From positions 1 through 51,781 of the forward strand of contig JACRKZ010000140.1 in assembly GCA_016235455.1 (NCBI GenBank): DNA of 51,781 nucleotides. The letters run 5' to 3'. This document shows, piece by piece, positions 24,461 to 33,380 of this stretch (its first letter is position 1; each line of letters starts with the position of its first letter). The notes under the pieces are model-generated. The model did no database searches. It was not told where the DNA came from and was given only the letters and a program-made list of their open reading frames with translations. This DNA is from Armatimonadota bacterium (GTDB taxonomy: Bacteria; Armatimonadota; UBA10988). Both the position numbers and the translations under genes were made by a program.

Positions 24461-24555
24461 CGGTCGCACAAAGATCCACAGATGACGCAGATCACACAGA
24501 TGGCTGATCTTCGCGTCTGTGCCAACCGCGTAATATGTGGATCTTTGTGCGACCG
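24461..24555. repeat. 95-bp element with perfect 20-bp terminal inverted repeats
   Basis: Arms at 24461-24480 (CGGTCGCACAAAGATCCACA) and 24536-24555 are exact inverted copies. Inside is CACAGATGACGCAGATCACA, close to a repeat motif seen in many unrelated bacterial genomes, and a nested CACAGA/TCTGTG stem. It sits exactly between two convergent genes, 12 nt after one stop and 2 nt from the other. It could be a mobile palindrome (MITE) that also works as a two-way terminator. Confidence 0.75.
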
Positions 24556-24557
24556 CG

Positions 24558-27500
24558 CTACATCTCCGCCCCACGCCGCAGACACACCTGGATGCTCGTC
24601 TCCATGTCCTGGTTGATAAGCTTGGGCAGTTCCGCGCGCTCTTCGGCGTTGCTCAGCGCCACCAGTGCCACCGCGGCCGCGTAGCGCGTGTCGATCGCGT
24701 TGAGGTCGCTGGTGATCACCGCGCGCAGCGGGGCGATGGCTCGCCGGTCGCCGAGCCGGCCCAGCGCCCAGGCGCACTCGGCCCGCCAGCAGGGGGTGAG
24801 GTCGTTGTGCAGGAAAAGCACGCCCGGCCCCAGCGGATCCGGCCGGCCATGTGCGGCTTCGGGCTCGCTGGCCAGGCCAGCCAGCAGGCTGTCCGCGGCG
24901 CTCGGGTCGCCCATCTCGCCCAGCGCGCGCGCCAGGAAGAAGCTGACCCAATGGCGCGCGGGCAGTTCGTCGACGACCGGGATGCCGCGGTCGAAGACGC
25001 GCTTGATGGCGCACGGCGCTTGCCGCCAGCGGTCCAGCGCGGCGCACAGGCGCGGCACATAGCGCTTGTCGCGGCACAGGGCCGACAGCGTCTGCGCGGC
25101 CCGGATGTCACCGCCCGGTGAGCCGGCCCAGGCGCCATGCTTGGTGCTGATGGCCGCGGCCAGGGCCGGATCGCTCTTGGCCGCCTGGTCACCCAGCAGC
25201 GCCAGGCATGTCTCGATCACGGCCTCGGCCTGAACCGAGCGGCGGATGACGCGGCCGGCCAGTGCTTCGTAATCGTCGGTGCCATAGGCCAGCAGGCGGT
25301 CGGGGTCGGTGGGGATGGAGCGCAGGATGGCCGGCACCACCGGCCCGGCCTGCGTCGATCCCAGGCGGTCGAGGGCTTCGAGGATGAGGTAGTGCGGCGG
25401 CGAGGCATGGCAGGCCATGAGCGCGGGGTGGTCGCCGTACCACTCCGACAGCCGCCAGTGCTCGCGCAGGTTGCCAAAGGCAGCGATCAGTGCGGCCTCG
25501 GCCGGCTTGGTGCCGATGCTGCCCAATGCCTCGGCGCAAGCCTCGGCCAGGAACAGGTTGCCTGGGCCGGGATCGCCATACTTGCCCAACGCCTCGGCCA
25601 GCAGCGGTACCAGGCTCTCGTCACCCAGTCGGCCCATGGCCCGGGTCACGGCCTGCAAGGTGCGCGGGTTCTCAGCCGAGGCGCTGTTGAACTGCGCCGC
25701 GTCGGACACGTGGCCCTGGGCGCGCCAGGTCGGGTAGGGGTTCACGTCGCGCTGCGCGGTGAACCACGCCTTGAGCGCCGGCACGGCCGAGGCATCGCCG
25801 CTGTGCGTCAGTGTGACGGCGGCGCGCCGCACCTGGTCGCGGGTGCCCGAGGCGAGGCGGTCGAGCAGTTCGGCCTGGCGGGCCGGCCACGCTTCGGGCG
25901 AGCACGCGGCGCGCCAAGCGGCAATCTGCGCCGAGCGCTTGTCCGCCGATGCAAAGGCGTCGAACTCGCCGCGCCAGCCAGTCAGGTTCTCCACCGCCAC
26001 CGCGGCGCCTTGGGCGACGATGGGGTCGGCGTCGGCCAGCGCATCGAGCAGCGCCGGCACGCTGGCCCGGTTGCCACACGAGGCCAGCGCCATGGCCGCC
26101 GCCAGCCGCAGCTCACGGTCGCCGCTCTTGAGGCAGCTGGCCAGCGCCGGCGCGGCCTTGGGGTCGCGGAACATGGCCAGGCGCTGGATAGCGCCGATAC
26201 GCTGGTCGTCCGGCCCTTCGGCGGCGACGTTGGCCAGCGCGGCCACCTCGGCTGCGCCGGTGTCGCCGGGGAGGCCATCGTGGCGATTGAGACCGGCGAT
26301 CTCGCGGAAGCGGTCGAACTGCAACTCCATCATGCCGGTGACGGCGGGGTTGTTGCCGCGGAACTGGAAGGGCCGGCGGTCGGGGACCAACCGCACGGGC
26401 TTGACCTTGGCCGCCAACGGCGCACCGGCCAGCGGCTCTCCGCCGCGTGGCGCGACCTGGCGCGGCTGATGGCAGCCCACGCAGCCGCGCTTCTCGCCCG
26501 GCCGCACGAAGATCCACGACATCTCGTTGAGCTCCGAGCGGCCTTCGGCATCGACGGCCTGCAGCGCGATGGCGGTGTCGGCGGGCACCTCGATGGCGAA
26601 GGAGCCGTCGGCGGCCAGCGGCACGGTGCCCAGCTCGGTGACCGTGTTGCCCGCGTGGACGATGTAGGAGTGCGACGAGCGCAGCGTCTGGCCACCACCG
26701 GCCAGCACGCGAATGGCCCGCACATGCGACCAGCCGGCCGCCGTGTTCTTGGTCAGCCGCGCGTTCTGGCAGACCAGGATGCCGGTGGATGACGGGCTGT
26801 CCTCCTTGGCGCGGTCGACACCCGACGCGATGACCGGCGGCCGGCGGCGGGCGAGCAGGCTGACCGGCGAGTGCAGGCCGGTCTCGAAATTCTTGAGCAG
26901 GATGACAGCCCCCGGCTGGGCCTGACTGGGATCGACCAACGCCAGCGTCCGGTAGGTGCGTTCGTGGGCCCCGCCGCCCTTGACCATCTCCGACACGGCC
27001 AACCGCTTGGGCAGGCTGACCAGCAGGCGCCCGTCAGGCATGGCGGCGACGTCGCCGGCCTCCACGTTGAGGTGGCGTATATCGCCTGGCGTGCCGCCGG
27101 GCCGGCCGATGGCCACGCCGGAGCCCGTCAGGAAGGCCACGCGGCCGTCGGGCAGGGGGGCTGGGCTGCCGACGTTGTAGGCGCGCAACCGACCGCCATA
27201 GTCAGGCCCGAGATCGAGTCCGAACTCGGTGTAGCCATGCGTGCCGTCGGGATGGACCGCGTGCAGCAGTGTCTCCACCTTGCCGCGGTCGAAGAAGTTG
27301 TCCGAGCGGATGAAGATGATGCGGCCGTCGGCCATGACCTCGGGCTCGTTGTCGAAGATGAACGTGCGTGTGAGCGGGCGGATGTCGCTGCCATCGGCCT
27401 GCATGGTGTACAACGCGCGCGACGGCGGGCTGTGGTACTCCTCGAACGTGCCGGCGCGCGTCGAGGTGAACACGATGCGGCCGTCGGGCAGTTCGGCGGG

Positions 27501-28529
27501 GTCGATGTCGTGGTGCGTGCCGCGCGTGAGTTGGACCGGTGGGGTGCCGTCGAGCGCCAGCCGGTAGATGTGGTAGAAAGCCTCGCCGGCGGGCACGTAG
27601 CTGATCAGTAGTGCCTTGCCGTCGAACGTCGGGCTGGGCGAGCCCACCGCGCCGGCGCCGGCGTCGAACAGGATCGTCGGCTTGCTGTCCGGCCCGTCGG
27701 AGCGCAGCCGATAGAGCTTGTGCCCGACCTTCATCGGTGCGGGCAGGTCGTGCTCGGGGAAGGCGCGGCTGTCGCGCGGGTTGAAGATGGTCACGCTGAG
27801 GCTGTCGTAGCTGTTGCCGGTCCCGCCGGTGGGTCGGTACAGGCTGCAGTCGTCACCCACAAAGGCCATGTCGGCCGGCCACACGAAGTCGGCCGGCGGC
27901 GCGGCGTCGGGCCCGGCATCACGCTGGCCCACGGGTAGCTTGGCCGCGCCGGCGGCCACGCCGCCCCACGGCGCACTGCCCCACGGCGCGATGACTGTGG
28001 CCTGGGCCCAGGCCTGGTCGTTGAACTCGGGCTGTTGCCAGTTGTTCTCTTCGGTTCGGGTGGCCTTCCAGGCGGGCCCGGTGGCGAGCTCGAAGTGCTG
28101 GCCATCCTCCAGGTCGACGACCATCTTGAACAGCAATCCGGCCGGCCCCGGTGCGGTGTTGGCGGCCTCGATGGCGACGGTATTGTGGCCGGCGCTGAGC
28201 AGCGATGCCACGTCGAAGCGCTTGGGTCGGTTCCAGGCGTCGGGGTTGGGCTCGCCCTCACCGGCGAAGCGGCCGTTGATGAAGAAGGTGTAGAGGTTGT
28301 CGCAGGTGACGATGACCTCGGCCGACTTGATGCGCGCCTTCTCCGAGATGGCCACTTGCGCCCGCAAGTAGCAGGTGCCGCGCGGCATGTCCATCAGCGC
28401 CACGCCGGGGTCTGGCGCGTGCCACACCCAGTTGGCGCCCTGGAAGGTGGCTTGGGCATTGGCGGGTAGGACGCCAATGGACAGGACGAGCGCGCCAACG
28501 GCGGCCAGGCCGTACAGTCTGGTTGTCAT
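24558..28529 (-). CDS. Exported HzsA-related multidomain protein: sugar-binding-like domain, beta-propeller, c-type haem motif, HEAT repeats
   Basis: 1323 residues with a signal peptide (about 1-26, ending PANAQA). Residues about 27-190 resemble the alpha-L-rhamnosidase N-terminal galactose-binding fold (ANWVWHAPDPG, YTFFINGRFAGEG, WNRPKRFDVASLLSAGHNTV). Residues about 215-640 hold TolB-like propeller blades (ELPDGRIVFTSTRAGTFEEY, MADGRIIFIRSDNFFD, MPDGRLLVSLP). A single CVGCH haem-c site is at 683-687. Residues about 750-1320 are HEAT-type repeats (DPKAAPALASCLKSGDRELR, ASVPALLDALADADPIV). Propeller plus a CxxCH after a PGEKRGC segment is characteristic of HzsA-related proteins; true hydrazine synthase also needs other subunits, which are absent. 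Probably a periplasmic mono-haem protein of unknown reaction. No clear ribosome site at the ATG. Confidence 0.75.
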   Translation of the reverse strand: MTTRLYGLAAVGALVLSIGVLPANAQATFQGANWVWHAPDPGVALMDMPRGTCYLRAQVAISEKARIKSAEVIVTCDNLYTFFINGRFAGEGEPNPDAWNRPKRFDVASLLSAGHNTVAIEAANTAPGPAGLLFKMVVDLEDGQHFELATGPAWKATRTEENNWQQPEFNDQAWAQATVIAPWGSAPWGGVAAGAAKLPVGQRDAGPDAAPPADFVWPADMAFVGDDCSLYRPTGGTGNSYDSLSVTIFNPRDSRAFPEHDLPAPMKVGHKLYRLRSDGPDSKPTILFDAGAGAVGSPSPTFDGKALLISYVPAGEAFYHIYRLALDGTPPVQLTRGTHHDIDPAELPDGRIVFTSTRAGTFEEYHSPPSRALYTMQADGSDIRPLTRTFIFDNEPEVMADGRIIFIRSDNFFDRGKVETLLHAVHPDGTHGYTEFGLDLGPDYGGRLRAYNVGSPAPLPDGRVAFLTGSGVAIGRPGGTPGDIRHLNVEAGDVAAMPDGRLLVSLPKRLAVSEMVKGGGAHERTYRTLALVDPSQAQPGAVILLKNFETGLHSPVSLLARRRPPVIASGVDRAKEDSPSSTGILVCQNARLTKNTAAGWSHVRAIRVLAGGGQTLRSSHSYIVHAGNTVTELGTVPLAADGSFAIEVPADTAIALQAVDAEGRSELNEMSWIFVRPGEKRGCVGCHQPRQVAPRGGEPLAGAPLAAKVKPVRLVPDRRPFQFRGNNPAVTGMMELQFDRFREIAGLNRHDGLPGDTGAAEVAALANVAAEGPDDQRIGAIQRLAMFRDPKAAPALASCLKSGDRELRLAAAMALASCGNRASVPALLDALADADPIVAQGAAVAVENLTGWRGEFDAFASADKRSAQIAAWRAACSPEAWPARQAELLDRLASGTRDQVRRAAVTLTHSGDASAVPALKAWFTAQRDVNPYPTWRAQGHVSDAAQFNSASAENPRTLQAVTRAMGRLGDESLVPLLAEALGKYGDPGPGNLFLAEACAEALGSIGTKPAEAALIAAFGNLREHWRLSEWYGDHPALMACHASPPHYLILEALDRLGSTQAGPVVPAILRSIPTDPDRLLAYGTDDYEALAGRVIRRSVQAEAVIETCLALLGDQAAKSDPALAAAISTKHGAWAGSPGGDIRAAQTLSALCRDKRYVPRLCAALDRWRQAPCAIKRVFDRGIPVVDELPARHWVSFFLARALGEMGDPSAADSLLAGLASEPEAAHGRPDPLGPGVLFLHNDLTPCWRAECAWALGRLGDRRAIAPLRAVITSDLNAIDTRYAAAVALVALSNAEERAELPKLINQDMETSIQVCLRRGAEM

Positions 28530-28613
28530 GCGTAGGATGCCCCAAAGACCCAGAAGGAGGTCACAGTTGCCAGTTGGACGCCGCGCCGCGGCCTCCTTCG
28601 TTGCGCTCGGGCA

Positions 28614-29756
28614 CTACACCCACCGCGCATAGGCGCCATAGGTGCGCGCCGTCTCCACCATGGCGTGCAGGTTCGCGTCCGGGGTGTCACGGCCACACTG
28701 ATCGCCGGTCGACAGCACGAACCCGCCGCCCTTGGCCGCCGCGTCGATGGCGTTGCGGCTGGCGCGCGCCACCTCGTCCGCGCTGCCGCGCAACATGGTG
28801 GTCGTGGTGTGCAGGTTGCCCTTGAGCACGATCTGGTCGCCGTACAGTCGCTTGAGCTCGGCCAGGTCGCAGTCGCCCATGGGCGGGATCTCCAGCGGGT
28901 CGATGATGGTCAGCTTGGTTTCCAGTGCTGCCATCTTGACCAACTCGGTCTCCGGTCCGCAGGAGTGCACATGGGTCGGGATGCCCAGATCCCAGGCCAG
29001 TTCCGTGGCGCGCTTCAGCACGGGCAGCGCCAGCTCGCGGACGATAGCCGGAGTCTGCCAGATGAGCGTGCCCGAGCTGCCGCAGAAGAGCAGGTCTGGC
29101 CGGCGCTTCATGGCCGCGATGTGCTCCATGCGCCGTTCGACGCGAGCCAGCATCCGCGCCGAGTTCTCTCTGAACGGCCGGGGATCATCGTAGTAGGCGT
29201 AGATCTGCTCTTCGTTGCTGAGATGGGTGGTGTAGCACCCGCTGGAGATGCCGACGATGCCTTGGTCGCCCATCTCTTCGACGACCAGGTCGTAGAGATC
29301 AAGACCCGTCGGCCACTGCTTCACGCCGGTCACCGGCTCCCACGCGCTGGGCACGGCGGGCAGACCGATGACCGCGGGATCGATGCCGCCCGCCGGCGGG
29401 GCGCCGCGCCAGTAGACGGTGACCCGGGGATGCCAGTCGCCGGTCGTCGTGTTGAAGAGCTGGGTCACCGGCGCGTCGTCGGTGTGGCGCGCCACGATGC
29501 GCTCCTCCCACGGCGACGGCGCCTGCTCCTCAAACTCGACGCCGATCGAGTAGACCTCGATCCCGGCATCGAGGTCGAAGTGCTTGGCGGCGTCGATGTG
29601 CGCCTTCCACAACGGCGGGTTCTGGTAGAGGTAGATCTCCCAGAACGGCTTGCCCGTCAGTCGGCAGGGCACCATGTTCGAGATATCCGGGTCAACCGGC
29701 ACACAGTCGGGCAGTTCACCGTGCAATACCGCCAGCAGCCGCTCGCGCGAGGTCAT
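28614..29756 (-). CDS. Uroporphyrinogen decarboxylase (URO-D) family protein
   Basis: 380 residues. Opens with the family start SRERLLAVLHGELPDCVPVD and has the TIM-barrel signatures CGSSGTLIWQTPAIVRELAL, GIPTHVHSCG, IIDPLEIPPMGDCDLAELKR and VLKGNLHTTTTMLRGS. The HVHSCG motif and end FVLSTGDQCGRDTP are typical of the methyltransferase-like branch (MtaA/CmuA relatives), not of haem-pathway HemE, whose N-terminal PVWxMRQAGR is missing. The substrate is unknown. GGGAGC lies 7 nt before the ATG. The gap to the upstream 1323-residue gene has an 8-bp inverted repeat (28553-28560/28592-28599). Confidence 0.82.
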   Translation of the reverse strand: MTSRERLLAVLHGELPDCVPVDPDISNMVPCRLTGKPFWEIYLYQNPPLWKAHIDAAKHFDLDAGIEVYSIGVEFEEQAPSPWEERIVARHTDDAPVTQLFNTTTGDWHPRVTVYWRGAPPAGGIDPAVIGLPAVPSAWEPVTGVKQWPTGLDLYDLVVEEMGDQGIVGISSGCYTTHLSNEEQIYAYYDDPRPFRENSARMLARVERRMEHIAAMKRRPDLLFCGSSGTLIWQTPAIVRELALPVLKRATELAWDLGIPTHVHSCGPETELVKMAALETKLTIIDPLEIPPMGDCDLAELKRLYGDQIVLKGNLHTTTTMLRGSADEVARASRNAIDAAAKGGGFVLSTGDQCGRDTPDANLHAMVETARTYGAYARWV

Positions 29757-29774
29757 CGCTCAGCTCCCGTGCGG

Positions 29775-29804
29775 AGTATACCCGATCGCGCTCAACCGCC
29801 CCAA
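29775..29804 (-). promoter_or_regulatory. Candidate promoter of the URO-D-like gene
   Basis: On the minus strand, TTGGGG (29804-29799), an 18-nt spacer and TATACT (29780-29775). The -10 box is good and the -35 weak. It overlaps the end of the PIG-L gene. Confidence 0.35.
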
Positions 29805-32239
29805 CTGACCAGATTGGCCAGCAGACGGTAGGCGCCCGGCACCCCGGCCGGCCACTGGCGGAACAGCGCCAGAGCGCAGTACACGTAGCGGCCGGTGCCC
29901 ACCGATGCGGTCAGCATGATGCCGTCCTTGTCGGGCTCGCCCGGGTCGTGACTGGCCAGCAGCGGCGTGTAGGCGGGGTCGTGGGTGCCCGCGAAGTACA
30001 GCCCACGCTCCTGGGTCCAGCCGTCGAAGTCCGGCGCGCCAAGCCTGTTCGGCGTGGTGAGCAACGGATGGTCGGGTTGCAGCAAACGCACCTCGGCTGT
30101 CTCGTCCGTGACGCGGTCGTGCGGCTGAGCGAAGCCGATGGGGAACGGCGCAAAGCGGCCAGTGGCGAAGGGGTACTTCTGGTAGAACACGACCAGCGTG
30201 CCGCCCGCGCGGGCCCAGTCGAGCAGGCGCGCATTGGCCGCGCCGAGCGCCGGGTTGGTCTCATAGGCGCGCGCGCCGATGACGATCGTGTTCAGCCCCT
30301 CAAACGCGCCGCTGGCCAGTGCCGCGTCGTCGAGCACGCGCGGTTTGAGGCCCAGCCGCCGCAGCGCCGGCATGGTCTCGTCTTCCGGCCCGACCACCAC
30401 GCCGATGCGCCGGTCGGTGGCCAGCTTGACCGCCACTTCGGCCACGCGCAGCCGCGCCGGCTCGAGCCAGACGTACGGCGGCAGATGCTCGTAGGCCACG
30501 CTGTGCAGCGTAAGCAGCGGCGCGGCCGAGCCGGGCACCTGGAGCGGACCGTCCAGCGCGGGCACGTCAACCACGCTGGGCTGCACATTGTCCAGCTTGA
30601 GTTGTGCGGGCGGTGGGTCCTGGCCCGGCGCGTGGAGGATGACCGCGTCCAACGGCCGACCAGTGACGGCGGGCACCAGCGCCACGGCGCGGCGGCGCTC
30701 ACCCAGTCGCGGATCGGACCAGCGGTACTCCACGGGTCGGGTGATGGTCAGCGGCACGCCGTCGACCACCGTGGCCAGCGTCACCGTGAGCGGCGGGGGA
30801 TCGAGCGGGCGGCCCAGATCGCGCAGGTTCGGCACGGTATAGCGCCAGCCCGCGCGCGGCGCGCGCAGCCAACTGGGCGGCAGCGGCTCAGCGCTGCTGG
30901 GTGCCGTCACGGCAAAGCCCATGGCCACCTGGCCGGGGCCGTTGCCCAGCAGCGGCGGGGGGCCGTCGAGCGCCTGGTTGGGCCAGCCTTGCGGCGTGTT
31001 GAGCGTGATGCGCACGGTGTCCAGCGGCGTGCTGAGCGGCGCCAGAGCCTGGGCCGACACGGTGGCCTGCTCGCCGGGCGTCAGCAGGCCATGGTCGCAC
31101 AACGCATCGAGCCGCACGCCGGCGGCCTCGGCCAGCGCCAACTGCGCGAGCGCGATCTTGGACCGCACGGCCAGCCGCTGCGTGGCGCTGTCGCTGGTCG
31201 GCGGCGCGCCGTCGTCCATCAACTCGTCCGCGCGGCGCAGGGCGCGCAGGGCCTTGGCCGTTTCGCCGACGATGGTGCGCGGGTAGAGCCCGACCCCAGG
31301 CAGGCTGGCCGACGCCGTGGTAACCGCCTCCTGCGCTTCGCCGAGTACCGCCCTGAGTCGTGCATCGCCGCCGGCCAGGCCAACCAGGCTCAGATCCAGG
31401 CCGGCCAGCAGGTCGTCCGTGGGCCGGGTGGGCACGGTGGAGTCCAGCACCTTGAGGCGCGAGGCGGCCTGGCCCAGCGGCTGCACCATGCCCATGTCCT
31501 GGCTGCGGTGCTGGCTGCGGCCCAGGGCGGCGAGCTCGGCCGGGGACCTGCCATAAAGCGGCAGCCAGTTGCCCAACGGCACGAGGCAGTCGGCGCCGGG
31601 CAGCGCGCCGCGGTCAAGGTAGAGCCGCTGTGCCTGCCACGGCAGGTAGCCCGCGGCGATCTGCTCGGGGAACTGCGTCGGATCGGCGGCGGCACGGAAG
31701 GCGCGGCGGCAGAGCAGGCCCGATGCCTGGTGGTGGCCGTGGCCATCGCCGGGGTCGCCGGCGAACCGCTGCACCACCACTTGCGGACGGTAGCGGCGGA
31801 TGGCCAGCACGATGTCGCCCAGCGCCGCCTGCTCACCCCACAAGCGCAGGGCCTCGTTCGCGCTCTTGGAGAAACCGAAGTCGTAGCACGCGCCAAATGT
31901 CTGCTCGGCGCCGTCGATGGCGCGCGCGGCCAGCAGTTCGTGGGTGCGCAGCAGGCCGAGCGCCGGGCCGAGTTCGGGACCGATGCTGTTCTGGCCCCCT
32001 TCGCCGCGCGTCAGCGAGAGGTAGATCGTCTGCGCGCCGCGCTCGCGTACCAGGGCGGCCAGCAGCGCGCTGTCCTCGTCGTCGGGATGGGCCGCGACGT
32101 GCAGTACGCGCGCGGTGGTGCCTAGAGCCTGCAGGTGCTGGGCGAGGTCGACCAGCCCTTGCGCGGCCGCGACACGCGCCGTGCCGGCCAGGACGGGCAG
32201 TAGCAGCAGCAGCCAGCGGTATCGGCGAGCAAGGCCCAT
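29792..32239 (-). CDS. Secreted PIG-L/LmbE family deacetylase with C-terminal glutamine-amidotransferase-like domain
   Basis: 815 residues. Signal peptide 1-26 (LLLLLPVLAGTARVAAAQG). The zinc-binding AHPDDE is at 50-55 (VLHVAAHPDDEDSALLAAL), followed by LSLTRGEGGQNSIGPELG and the downstream histidine ligand in GDGHGHHQASG. These deacetylases remove acetyl groups from N-acetylglucosamine-type sugars. Middle beta-rich domains lead to a C-terminal class-I-amidotransferase-like fold (IGVVVGPEDETMPALRRLG, LNTIVIGARAYETNPAL, GGTLVVFYQ). The same layout occurs in 800-residue secreted LmbE proteins of Acidobacteria and Bacteroidetes. A strong GGAGGTG lies 5 nt before the ATG. Probable role: deacetylation of extracellular or periplasmic glycans. 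Confidence 0.85.
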   Translation of the reverse strand: MGLARRYRWLLLLLPVLAGTARVAAAQGLVDLAQHLQALGTTARVLHVAAHPDDEDSALLAALVRERGAQTIYLSLTRGEGGQNSIGPELGPALGLLRTHELLAARAIDGAEQTFGACYDFGFSKSANEALRLWGEQAALGDIVLAIRRYRPQVVVQRFAGDPGDGHGHHQASGLLCRRAFRAAADPTQFPEQIAAGYLPWQAQRLYLDRGALPGADCLVPLGNWLPLYGRSPAELAALGRSQHRSQDMGMVQPLGQAASRLKVLDSTVPTRPTDDLLAGLDLSLVGLAGGDARLRAVLGEAQEAVTTASASLPGVGLYPRTIVGETAKALRALRRADELMDDGAPPTSDSATQRLAVRSKIALAQLALAEAAGVRLDALCDHGLLTPGEQATVSAQALAPLSTPLDTVRITLNTPQGWPNQALDGPPPLLGNGPGQVAMGFAVTAPSSAEPLPPSWLRAPRAGWRYTVPNLRDLGRPLDPPPLTVTLATVVDGVPLTITRPVEYRWSDPRLGERRRAVALVPAVTGRPLDAVILHAPGQDPPPAQLKLDNVQPSVVDVPALDGPLQVPGSAAPLLTLHSVAYEHLPPYVWLEPARLRVAEVAVKLATDRRIGVVVGPEDETMPALRRLGLKPRVLDDAALASGAFEGLNTIVIGARAYETNPALGAANARLLDWARAGGTLVVFYQKYPFATGRFAPFPIGFAQPHDRVTDETAEVRLLQPDHPLLTTPNRLGAPDFDGWTQERGLYFAGTHDPAYTPLLASHDPGEPDKDGIMLTASVGTGRYVYCALALFRQWPAGVPGAYRLLANLVSWGG

Positions 32240-32266
32240 CGTGCACCTCCGCTGGCTATTGTAACG

Positions 32267-33232
32267 TCAGCGGCGCTTGGCGGTCGGCTCCGGCTGCGGC
32301 GTTTGCGCCTGGAGCCCGTCGAGGTACGCGTGGCACTCAGGCGGCAGCGTGGCGGCGACGCCGTCCTCGGGGTACCAGTCGTGCGGTTGGCCGCGCTCGG
32401 CGAGCAGCTTGATGCGGATGCGTGCGCCCACCACAGCGGCCAGCATCATAGCCAACGACAGCGCCTGGCCGCCGTTGAACACGTGCGGGATGATCCAGAT
32501 GCTCTCCTCCCGCGCGAAGTCGGTGAGGATGCGCATCAGCCCGTAGCCGCCGAGGAACCAGAAGCAGGTGAAGCCCGGCACGCGATCGAAGCGTGTGCGC
32601 GGCTTGCGGCGCAGCAGGTAGAGCAGCCACAGGCCCAGCGCCCAGTGTGTGAGCGCCGAGTAGAGCTGCACGGGATGGCGCGGCACGTTGATGCCGTTGA
32701 TCCACTCGCTGGGCGGCAACCGGTCGAAGATGACCCCCCAGCCGCCGGCGGTGGGGATGCCGACCAGCTCCGAGTTGATGTAGTTGGCCACGCGCCCGAA
32801 GCCCAGCGCGATGGCAAAGATCCACATGATCCGGTCCGACGCGTGCCAGAATCCGAGGCGGTGCTTTCGGCAGTAGAAGTACTCGGCGACGAACAACGTG
32901 AACGCGGCGCCGAAGAAGGCCATGCCGCCATGCCACACCTTGGGCACCTCGGCCCAGCCCTGCCAGGTCAGCAGCGAGGCGGGCTGGTTGAGCACGAAGT
33001 AGCCCACGCGCCCGCCGACGATGATCGACAGGATGAGCAGCAGCGCGCCCTCTTCCAGTCGGTCCATATCGGCGTTGGGGATCTTGCGTGACACCGTCGC
33101 CCGGTACAGCGCGGTGTAGATGGACAGGAAGCAGATGATGTAGGGCAGGCTGTACCAGCGCACGCCCAATTCCTGGCCGGCAAGGTGCCACGGGCCGAGG
33201 ATGAACGGGTCGAGGTTGTTGTGCCAGATCAT
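32267..33232 (-). CDS. lgt: Prolipoprotein diacylglyceryl transferase
   Basis: 321 residues; multi-pass inner-membrane enzyme that moves diacylglycerol from phosphatidylglycerol to the lipobox cysteine of prolipoproteins. His101 (KVWHGGMAFFG) and Arg147, Asn150 and Glu155 (FGRVANYINSELVG) line up with E. coli His103, Arg143, Asn146 and Glu151. RHPVQLYSAL is also conserved. The ATG at 33232 is chosen over upstream frame because homology starts with WHNNLDPFILG. There is no Shine-Dalgarno, and the promoter at 33240-33268 would start transcription almost at the ATG. The lipoprotein encoded at 16897 is a local candidate substrate. Confidence 0.95.
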   Translation of the reverse strand: MIWHNNLDPFILGPWHLAGQELGVRWYSLPYIICFLSIYTALYRATVSRKIPNADMDRLEEGALLLILSIIVGGRVGYFVLNQPASLLTWQGWAEVPKVWHGGMAFFGAAFTLFVAEYFYCRKHRLGFWHASDRIMWIFAIALGFGRVANYINSELVGIPTAGGWGVIFDRLPPSEWINGINVPRHPVQLYSALTHWALGLWLLYLLRRKPRTRFDRVPGFTCFWFLGGYGLMRILTDFAREESIWIIPHVFNGGQALSLAMMLAAVVGARIRIKLLAERGQPHDWYPEDGVAATLPPECHAYLDGLQAQTPQPEPTAKRR

Positions 33233-33239
33233 GACGGCA

Positions 33240-33268
33240 AGGGTACGCGCGTCCGTGGGTGCGGTCAA
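33240..33268 (-). promoter_or_regulatory. Promoter giving an apparently leaderless lgt transcript
   Basis: On the minus strand, TTGACC (33268-33263), a 17-nt spacer and TACCCT (33245-33240). Seven nt separate the -10 box from the lgt ATG, so the message would begin at or next to the start codon. Confidence 0.5.
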
Positions 33269-33287
33269 GCTCGCTTCGCTCGCGGCC

Positions 33288-33318
33288 GGGACGTGGGTGG
33301 TGGGACGTGGGACGTCGG
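33288..33318. repeat. Short direct repeats of GGGACGTGGG
   Basis: GGGACGTGGG occurs at 33288-33297 and 33302-33311, and GGGACGTCGG overlaps at 33309-33318, in the 148-nt gap between eda and lgt. Purpose unknown; nothing else is recognised in this gap apart from the lgt promoter. Confidence 0.5.
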
Positions 33319-33380
33319 CCCGATGGCGCCCAGAGCGCACCGACGACCGACGTCACGCCACCCGCATCCCAGGCGCGAGA

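Noticed and set aside
22793..24574. 593-codon minus-strand open frame opposite the acetyltransferases
   Set aside because: Overlaps both recognised GNAT genes and the inverted repeat; no motif.
24558..28529. True hydrazine synthase subunit and anammox metabolism
   Set aside because: No beta or gamma subunit, no multi-haem proteins and no anammox context; only the domain type is shared.
28614..29756. hemE (uroporphyrinogen decarboxylase) to go with hemL
   Set aside because: The N-terminal arginine motif and active-site aspartate region of HemE are missing; the same applies to the copy at 35205.
29948..32125. 725-codon plus-strand open frame opposite the PIG-L gene
   Set aside because: Antisense shadow; Arg/Gln/His-rich without motifs, while the opposite strand has HPDDE and a signal peptide.
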